Positions 59,901-64,000 of a stretch of DNA of 64,000 nucleotides are shown piece by piece. Positions within the stretch are counted from its first letter, which is position 1. Every line of letters begins with the position of its first letter. The DNA comes from Vanilla planifolia (lineage: Eukaryota; Streptophyta; Magnoliopsida; Asparagales; Orchidaceae): positions 22,612,237 to 22,676,236 of the forward strand of contig CM043869.1 in assembly GCA_023846275.1 (NCBI GenBank), written 5' to 3'. The position numbers were made by a program, and so were the translations under genes. A model generated the notes under the pieces. It searched no databases, was not told the origin of the DNA, and was given only the letters and a program-made list of their open reading frames with translations.

Positions 59901-62849
59901 TTCTATGATTACTTGTACAACACAATGGACAATTCATCGAATGAGCTCTACGAAATCTCATTAAAAGGAAAGGAGGAGACAATAGAAGTTGTTCACCTAA
60001 CACATCCCACAACCTTACTATCCATATATCATCTACGGCTTGGGGTGGCATCGCTGGCGTCTAAGCCATACAAATGCAAATGGTATGACTCGATGATGTG
60101 GCCACTGGCTTGGATTCCTTTCATACTAACTTGTCTTTACAATTCCTACTTCATCGTGGAGAGAAATAAGCTTAAGGATCTCAAAATGCAAACATGGGTG
60201 GTGCCAAGATTCAGTTTCCAAGTAAGAAACTCACCTTGTGCTTGAAGAGATAGCATGCATCTAGATTAATAGGTAATGCGATCATTTGATCAATTTTTGT
60301 TGCATAGTATGGGCTATCATTGCAGAAGGAGGCGATTAATGACTTGATTGAGAAGGCTATTCTTGACGCGGACAATAAAGGAGTCAAAGTTTTGACATTT
60401 GGGCTCTACAATCAGGTTTGCACATAAGCACAAACTCTATTTTTCCTCACTCACTCGTATAAGGTATATATTCATTTATTATAAATAGTAATGCTACTCA
60501 AAGAAAGATAGTAATTAGCTTATTTTGGATATTATAAGTTCATAATAAGTAGTTTAAATAATATTATTTTTAATTATTATTGAAAAATATATTTTTTATA
60601 ATATATTATTAAAAGATACTCATTCTAAAAGATCTGATCAAATTAATGTTTAACTATATAGTTAGAAAATAATAATAATAATAATCATATATTATAATGA
60701 CAGTTTTTTGAATTATTAAATAAATATAATAAAAAATAATAATAGAACTCATTTGTTAAAAAATAATTAAGATTTATCAAATTATTGATGTGATTTAAAA
60801 TAAATAATTTTATAATTAAATATTTATTTTAAATAATTCAAAACTAGAACTAATAAAAATTCATGAAACAAGGTTTTGATTTGCAACACATAACTAATAT
60901 GTAATAAGACATCTTTGGTCTTGCTTGCACTTATTATTATAACATATCTCAAAGCTATTTTAATATATAGTGGACATAGCTATAATGTGCACTTTTATGT
61001 GTGTAAAGTATGAGATTTGGTATGGAATATAAGTTTATGTGAGTACAATAGATTCATATGCATACATACAAGCATAACATTGTTCGATATGATTTGTACA
61101 TATGTCGAACGTAATCATACTAATAAAGCACATGAGAGCATGAAATTATGAACCTAAAGAATTACTAATAGAGGAAAAGAAGCTTAGCCTTAAAAGTTTC
61201 TAACCTCGTTTTTGTTATACCCCTTATCTCTCTTCATACTTGTACTCTTTATGGTTTGAAAGAAAATTCTAAAGCAATTCCTTGTATTTCTCAATTGTGA
61301 TATATGACAAAATGAAGGCGGACAAATCATCCTCTCTTTGATCTATTCAATGTGTTATGGAACAACTACTTTAAGAATGAAGTCATTAGTTTTATTATAT
61401 TTTTAGGTTTAAATAAAAAAACTCTTGAGTATGACTTGTTTTCTTCACTCTAGTTTTTTCATAAAACTCCTTAAATCTATCGTTCACTTGCGCATGATTT
61501 CATATTTTTTATTTTATTTATGATTGAAAGCATCTTGTAGTTATTTTATCATCATCTATTGCTATTTAAATATTAAACACTGTAGTCTTGATTGACATAG
61601 TGTGAGAGGTTTATCTTTATAGTTGTCTAAGTAGTCCATCTATGATATAGGTGTACCCTTAAGTAGTTCATCTTGTAGTTTTTTCTTTTACAAACCTAAA
61701 ACTCGAATGCATAACAAATGACAATTAGATTTTTCTTCAATGACAAACAAAAAAGTTCCAATCAATCATACAATGGTGCTAAAACAAAATGTTAATTAGT
61801 AATTGACATAGTTGATAGAGGGATTGCTAACTATATGTTTATCTATATTGATATCAAATGAAAGTTGCATAAATGCATTAATTCAGGTGAGTCCCTTGTT
61901 CATGAAAATCAAATCTCAACTTATTACTATGATTTTAGAAAAATGTGCATGTTTTTGGATGATGGTAATTTTCAGGCAAATGAACTAAATGGGCATGGTA
62001 AGTTGTACCTTTGCAAGCATCCAAAGCTGAAAGTGAGAATTGTGGATGGGAGTAGCTTAGCAGCTGCTGTGATTCTAAATACTATTCCCCAAGACATAAA
62101 ACAAATTTTATTTAAAGGCCGCCTTACTAAGGTAGCTTATGCAGTGATTCAGGGCTTATGTTGCAAAGGTGTAAAGGTACAGTCAACTTTTTAATCTTCT
62201 TCTTCCTTAAATATCACTCTTTAACTTAAATTTCAATGAAAAGGTAGTAGCAACAAACAAAAATGACTTTGACATGTTGAAAGCATGCATTGAAGAGGAA
62301 ATGGAGAACCATCTTGTGCTTTCAAGCAATCACAAGCCTCAGGTAGTCCAATATCCATTACTTAGAGACAGATATAGCCATATTCATCTCTGGTAAGGGG
62401 ATGTTTATTAGCCATGTTTACAGGTCTGGTTGGTTGGAGATGAAATAGATGACACAGAGCAAAGGAAGGCACCAAAGGCTACAATATTCATACCATTTTC
62501 ACACTTTCCTCCAAAGGAAGTCCGCAAAGATTGTATTTATTACACTACTCCAGCCATGAAGATTCCAAATGAGTTGCAGAACATGCACTCCTGTGAGGTA
62601 AGAAAAGTATTTCTTCAGAACTCGAAATATTTAAGTATGCAATGTACTATTTTGTCTAACTTCTCAATGTACAAGTTGAAATGACAGAACTGGCTTCGGA
62701 GAAGGGTAGTGAGTGCATGGCGTGCTGCTGGAATAATTCATGCACTTGAAGGATGGGATGAACATGAGATCGGCGACGCCATTCTTCAGATAGACAAAGT
62801 ATGGTCAGCTGCAATTCGACATGGTTTTCGTCCACTGCATCAAGAGTAA
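35915..62849 (+). CDS. CER1: CER1-type very-long-chain aldehyde decarbonylase (alkane-forming), complete, 10 exons
   Basis: ER membrane enzyme that, with CER3 and a cytochrome b5, makes very-long-chain alkanes of the cuticular wax. Exons: 35915-35974, 36199-36422, 48368-48600, 59553-59772, 59846-60221, 60308-60415, 61976-62176, 62244-62342, 62424-62597, 62688-62849. They join to 618 codons plus stop (family about 620-630), all GT-AG. The start M-A-T-K-P-G-F-L-T-E-W-P-W fits the CER1 N-terminus. Fatty acid hydroxylase-type histidine boxes are complete: H146-R-A-L-H150-H-H, H159-S-H-H-H163, H248-S-L-H251-H252. Hydrophobic segments surround them (about 22-60, 98-142, 180-212). The C-terminal WAX2-type domain covers about residues 400-618 (V-R-I-V-D-G-S-S-L-A-A-A-V, W-L-V-G-D-E, F-I-P-F-S-H-F-P, G-I-I-H-A-L-E-G-W). 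It is CER1 rather than CER3 because the start and all His boxes follow CER1. No lesion seen. Introns 2 and 3 are unusually large. Confidence 0.95.
36199..36422 (+). CDS. CER1: CER1 exon 2
   Basis: Acceptor TTTCTGCAG. Residues 21-94 plus two bases of Trp95: Y-V-V-I-A-P-W, a hydrophobic stretch, L-H-N-Q-I-W, then G-I-D-F-E-Q-V-D-R-E-R-S-W. The donor GTCAGT splits the Trp codon TG|G. Confidence 0.95.
36720..38050 (-). mobile_element. Degenerate Ty1/copia reverse transcriptase-RNase H, antisense in CER1 intron 2
   Basis: Read on the - strand with stops. Near 37870-37740: A-L-E-N-E-F and N-E/K-E-V-W-D-L-V-E-K-P-K. Near 37680-37610: N-K-A-R-F-T-A, F-E-K-V-F and W-R-Q-F-N-S. These follow the copia RT start (M-x-x-E-L ... 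N-x-V-W-D-L-V-x-x-P, N-K-A-R-L-V-A-x-G, F-A-P-V-A-R-L-E-A-I). Near 37170-36740: G-F-S-D-I-N-Y-V-C-Y-K-I-D-K-K-T, N-P-I-Q-A-L-D-K-T-Y-K and I-F-I-K-C, matching copia RNase H (G-F-S-D-A-D-Y-A-G ... K-N-P-I-x-H-x-R-T-K-H-I ... I-F-T-K-x-L). Confidence 0.75.
39099..39123 (-). other. Poly(A) tail of the LINE (25 T on + strand)
   Basis: Uninterrupted run of 25 T directly adjoining the LINE 3' UTR. It fixes element orientation as antisense to CER1. Confidence 0.95.
39185..39800 (-). pseudogene. LINE ORF2 C-terminal zf-RVT-like region, out of frame with RT
   Basis: In a frame shifted by one from the RT: G-S-F-S-S-A-S-A-Y-G-I-F, L-I-W-H-K-R-I-P-S-K-V, then C-P-S-C-P-Q-I-D-T-L-E-H-I-F-W-H-C. This is the typical plant LINE C-terminal C-x2-C-x8-H-x4-C zinc-finger-like domain. 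Ends with a stop at 39185, about 60 bp from the poly(A) tail. Confidence 0.85.
39784..42681 (-). pseudogene. LINE ORF2: endonuclease and reverse transcriptase, one in-frame stop
   Basis: Starts M-I-N-V-L-S-W-N-I-R-G. The apurinic-type endonuclease shows W-N-I-R-G, L-L-E-P, C-G-D-F-N and S-D-H-A-P-I. A single TAA at 41784-41782 follows N-L-F-S-N-S-R, and the same frame resumes with A-E-Q-E-V-R-E-A-E. The reverse transcriptase then shows A-P-G-P-D-G-F, D-F-R-P-I-S-L-C-N-V, F-I-K-G-R-S-I-T-D-N, L-D-F-K-A-A-F-D, G-V-R-Q-G-D-P-L-S-P and the catalytic L-A-F-A-D-D. The frame closes at TAG 39784 inside a Ser/Pro-rich stretch where the continuation is one frame over. The catalytic residues survive, but the element is inactive as it stands because of the stop and the shift. 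Confidence 0.92.
42674..44141 (-). pseudogene. LINE ORF1 (DUF4283/CCHC gag-like), frameshifted
   Basis: The first 327 codons (44141-43158) show a DUF4283-type nucleic-acid-binding domain and then a zinc knuckle C-S-Q-C-L-T-I-G-H-S-R-D-V-C (C-x2-C-x4-H-x4-C). The frame is then lost. A better reading continues in a second frame from about 43247 (Q-T-A-L-V-D-I-Q-D-K-T-M-P-A-I-L-Q, to 42880) and in a third from about 42940 to the stop at 42674. At least two single-base-type shifts are therefore implied. The upstream sequence stays open to about 44170 without an ATG, so the true start is unclear. Its terminal TAA overlaps the ORF2 ATG by 8 nt. Confidence 0.8.
45000..46285 (-). repeat. Inferred LTR of the antisense Ty3/gypsy remnant
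   Basis: On the - strand the sequence GGGGAGAA (46293-46286) is followed directly by TGTAACACC (46285-46277). This is the standard polypurine tract and LTR start of many plant Ty3/gypsy elements. The other LTR end was not located, so the left limit is approximate. Confidence 0.5.
46286..47950 (-). mobile_element. Degenerate Ty3/gypsy integrase/pol 3' end, antisense in CER1 intron 2
   Basis: - strand frames with stops. Near 47080-46800: T-L-K-D-L-L-R-L-C-I-L-D-F-G, Y-L-S-L-I-E-F-I-Y-N-N and Y-S-P-F-E-L-V-L, following gypsy integrase T-L-E-D-M-L-R-A-C-V-x-D-F-x-x-S-W, L-P-L-x-E-F-A-Y-N-N and A-P-F-E-A-L-Y. Near 46370-46310: E-V-K-S-Q-V-M-K-K-Y-P-A-F-F and F-K-D-K-I, the usual E-M-R-x-x-Y-P-x-L-F end of the polyprotein just before the PPT. 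Confidence 0.75.
48368..48600 (+). CDS. CER1: CER1 exon 3 (His boxes 1 and 2)
   Basis: Acceptor ATGACAG completes Trp95. Contains G-P-V-E-F-L-Y-Y-W-F, H-R-A-L-H-H-H, S-R-Y-H-S-H-H-H and T-E-P-I-T. The donor GTAAGT follows one base of Ser173. Confidence 0.97.
50140..50690 (+). other. GC-richer patch with possible gag-type coiled-coil remnant
   Basis: Base composition is clearly less AT-rich than its surroundings. A broken + strand frame from about 50465 reads A-V-M-K-D-D-A-Q-I-E-K, A-K-E-L-L-E-K-L-A-K-A, R-Y-R-E-C-C-K-R, a charged helical stretch like some gag N-termini. No family assignment is possible. Confidence 0.3.
51000..51540 (-). mobile_element. Degenerate Ty1/copia RT end-RNase H, antisense in CER1 intron 3
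   Basis: - strand reading: I-N-K-R-P-N-I-M-Y-S-I-S-L-I-L-R-L-M-H, F-V-H-H-L-G-A-T-K-R-I-L-C-Y-I, F-K-L-I-G-S-Y-D-I-D-W, then I-A-L-S-S-L-D-A-Q-Y-I-V-V-T-S. This follows copia T-R-P-D-I-x-Y-A-V-S-x-x-S-R-F-M-x-x-P, H-x-x-A-A-K-R-I-L-R-Y-L, D-S-D-W and V-A-L-S-S-x-E-A-E-Y-x-A. Stops separate the parts. Confidence 0.8.
53878..53899 (+). repeat. (AT)n microsatellite
   Basis: 22 bases of alternating A and T in intron 3. Confidence 0.95.
59553..59772 (+). CDS. CER1: CER1 exon 4
   Basis: Completes Ser173 and reads V-I-H-P-F-A-E-H, two hydrophobic stretches, then D-F-M-N-N-M-G-H-C-N-F-E to Y-T-P. The donor GTAAGT follows two bases of Thr246. Confidence 0.97.
59846..60221 (+). CDS. CER1: CER1 exon 5 (His box 3)
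   Basis: Acceptor AATACAG. T-F-H-S-L-H-H-T-Q-F-R-T-N-Y, then V-V-H-L-T-H and Y-H-L-R-L-G, ending W-V-V-P-R-F-S-F-Q. Donor GTAAGA, phase 0. Intron 4 is only 73 bp. Confidence 0.97.
60308..60415 (+). CDS. CER1: CER1 exon 6
   Basis: 36 codons: Y-G-L-S-L-Q-K-E-A-I-N-D-L-I-E-K-A-I-L-D-A-D and G-V-K-V-L-T-F-G-L-Y-N-Q. Acceptor GCATAG, donor GTTTGC. Confidence 0.95.
60416..61975 (+). other. CER1 intron 6 (1.6 kb)
   Basis: AT-rich. No repeat or coding signal recognised. Acceptor ATTTTCAG. Confidence 0.85.
61976..62176 (+). CDS. CER1: CER1 exon 7
   Basis: 67 codons of the WAX2-type domain: A-N-E-L-N-G-H-G, V-R-I-V-D-G-S-S-L-A-A-A-V-I-L-N, L-T-K-V-A-Y-A-V-I-Q-G-L-C. Phase 0 on both sides. Confidence 0.96.
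62244..62342 (+). CDS. CER1: CER1 exon 8
   Basis: 33 codons, V-V-A-T-N-K-N-D-F-D-M-L-K to N-H-K-P-Q. Less conserved than its neighbours, but the splice sites keep the frame. Confidence 0.9.
62424..62597 (+). CDS. CER1: CER1 exon 9
   Basis: 58 codons: V-W-L-V-G-D-E, A-T-I-F-I-P-F-S-H-F-P, D-C-I-Y-Y-T-T-P-A-M and M-H-S-C-E. These are CER1 C-terminal hallmarks. Confidence 0.97.
62688..62849 (+). CDS. CER1: CER1 exon 10 and stop
   Basis: 53 codons plus TAA: N-W-L-R-R-R-V-V-S-A-W-R-A-A-G-I-I-H-A-L-E-G-W, then W-S-A-A-I-R-H-G-F-R-P-L. Matches the family C-terminus. Confidence 0.97.
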   Translation, partial: NWLRRRVVSAWRAAGIIHALEGWDEHEIGDAILQIDKVWSAAIRHGFRPLHQE

Positions 62850-64000
62850 AAACTGTGTTGCCCATAAGTGTTTAAGGAAGAATTATTAGTAGAAACCCTT
62901 CTGGTGTTCAGGTAAAAGAGATGATTTCTAAGTAATTAAGTTATATGTTGATGGAGATTTATTAGAAACGATTCTGCTCAATGGATTTGGAGCTTATTTT
63001 TAAGTAAAACTTTTATATTTTAAATGCTTTGAACAGTAAATTTCTTTAGTTTTGCATATACTTTAATAAGCAGAAGACATTTCCAGGGGAAGACTAATCA
63101 AAGGTGAATATTGATGTGTACATTCTATTACTGAATTGCCTAAAGATTACTTCAAAATTACTAAATCGTTGATTTATTTAAAAGAATTCATTATCTAAAA
63201 ATGTCACATTTGGTTAAAATAAAATAACTTTGAAACCATTGCCATTTGGTTATGAAATACTTAATAGATTATATGCTACACAATCAACATATAAAATTTT
63301 ATTAAGAGGTTGTTTAGATGAGTTGCTTACAATGTTTATCATAAAATCTTCTTTCTTACATCAAGCATATGTTACATATCCCCCTTTATTTCTAATGTTG
63401 AGAATTTCCAGCTATAGACTTTCATGTACTTAAGAGTAATCCTATCAATGTACCATATGCTTCCACTTGCTCCTATGTTGAGACACATATATAAGACATT
63501 GATTTTAAAAAGGTTTCAACACCAAAATAAATTTAGGTGAATAATTAGGGTAAATGCTCTTTGAAACAAGCTTATAAATTGAGTTATATGATCTAGTTAG
63601 CAAAATAATGATAAGTGGCTTTAGGAAATGACTCTTATAAGAAGACAAAAAGGAATTCCGTCATGAAAATCAATGCAAAATGATTAAAAGAAATTGAAAT
63701 GAATGCAAATCACAATGCATGTTTATGCATATCAAAATGGATTCTTGTGGAGCGGCTTTTACCTTAGCAAGAGACTTCTTTAATTCTTTTTGTTGGTATT
63801 TAGTTCTCCTCTAACAACTTGCACAATTTTTAAATAGCTTCCTATACCATGTAACTTTTCACTTGAAAATACACATTTTCTTCTGTAGTCTAAAATTTTG
63901 TTTTTGGTTTCAAAATAGTTTTACAACTACTCATATTTGAAGAAAAGTTTAGTAAAGACACTTGGAAGTTCTTCAATATTAAATCTTAACATAGCTTTTC
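62850..64000. other. 3' flank of CER1
   Basis: AT-rich, with no further gene or element recognised up to the window edge. Confidence 0.7.

Noticed and set aside
1..64000. tRNA, rRNA or other structured RNA genes
   Set aside because: No cloverleaf or A-box/B-box pair was recognised by eye. A covariance-model scan was not possible here.

Overview
This is a plant nuclear window. It is strongly AT-rich, with GT-AG introns up to about 12 kb that are filled with decayed retrotransposons. Two protein-coding genes can be followed exon by exon, both on the + strand. The organism is a flowering plant. The large repeat-laden introns, AT richness and the wording of the third histidine box (T-F-H-S-L-H-H) lean towards a monocot such as an orchid or yam, but the species cannot be fixed from the sequence.

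Region by region. (1) 136-19185: the last ten exons (345 codons plus stop) of tripeptidyl-peptidase II, TPP2. The gene enters from the left edge, so the subtilisin catalytic domain lies outside the window. One intron is 11.3 kb and carries sense Ty3/gypsy and antisense Ty1/copia debris; a later intron carries a broken copia gag. (2) 19186-20490: ordinary 3' flank, with a possible small TRIM-like LTR and primer site. (3) 20.5-35.7 kb: a head-to-tail chain of degenerate LTR elements on the + strand. Three LTR-like blocks of about 1.08 kb each follow a purine tract and precede a near-match to the initiator-methionine tRNA primer site. Gag-like debris follows the first and last; no reverse transcriptase was recognised. 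(4) 35915-62849: a complete ten-exon CER1-type alkane-forming enzyme gene (618 codons plus stop). Introns 2 and 3 are 11.9 and 11.0 kb. Intron 2 holds a GC-rich LINE on the - strand with recognisable ORF1, endonuclease, reverse transcriptase and RNase-H/zinc-finger-like regions, a 25-nt oligo(T) marking its poly(A) tail, one in-frame stop in ORF2 and several frameshifts. It also holds older copia and gypsy remnants, also on the - strand. Intron 3 holds a further copia remnant. (5) 62850-64000: 3' flank with nothing recognised.

The two genes are not functionally linked as far as the sequence shows: TPP2 is a cytosolic giant peptidase and CER1 makes cuticular wax alkanes in the ER. No new gene system was found. 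The main points of interest are the contrast between well-kept exons and very large transposon-filled introns, the shared-LTR chain that ends about 180 bp before the CER1 start codon, and the comparatively young LINE inside CER1.
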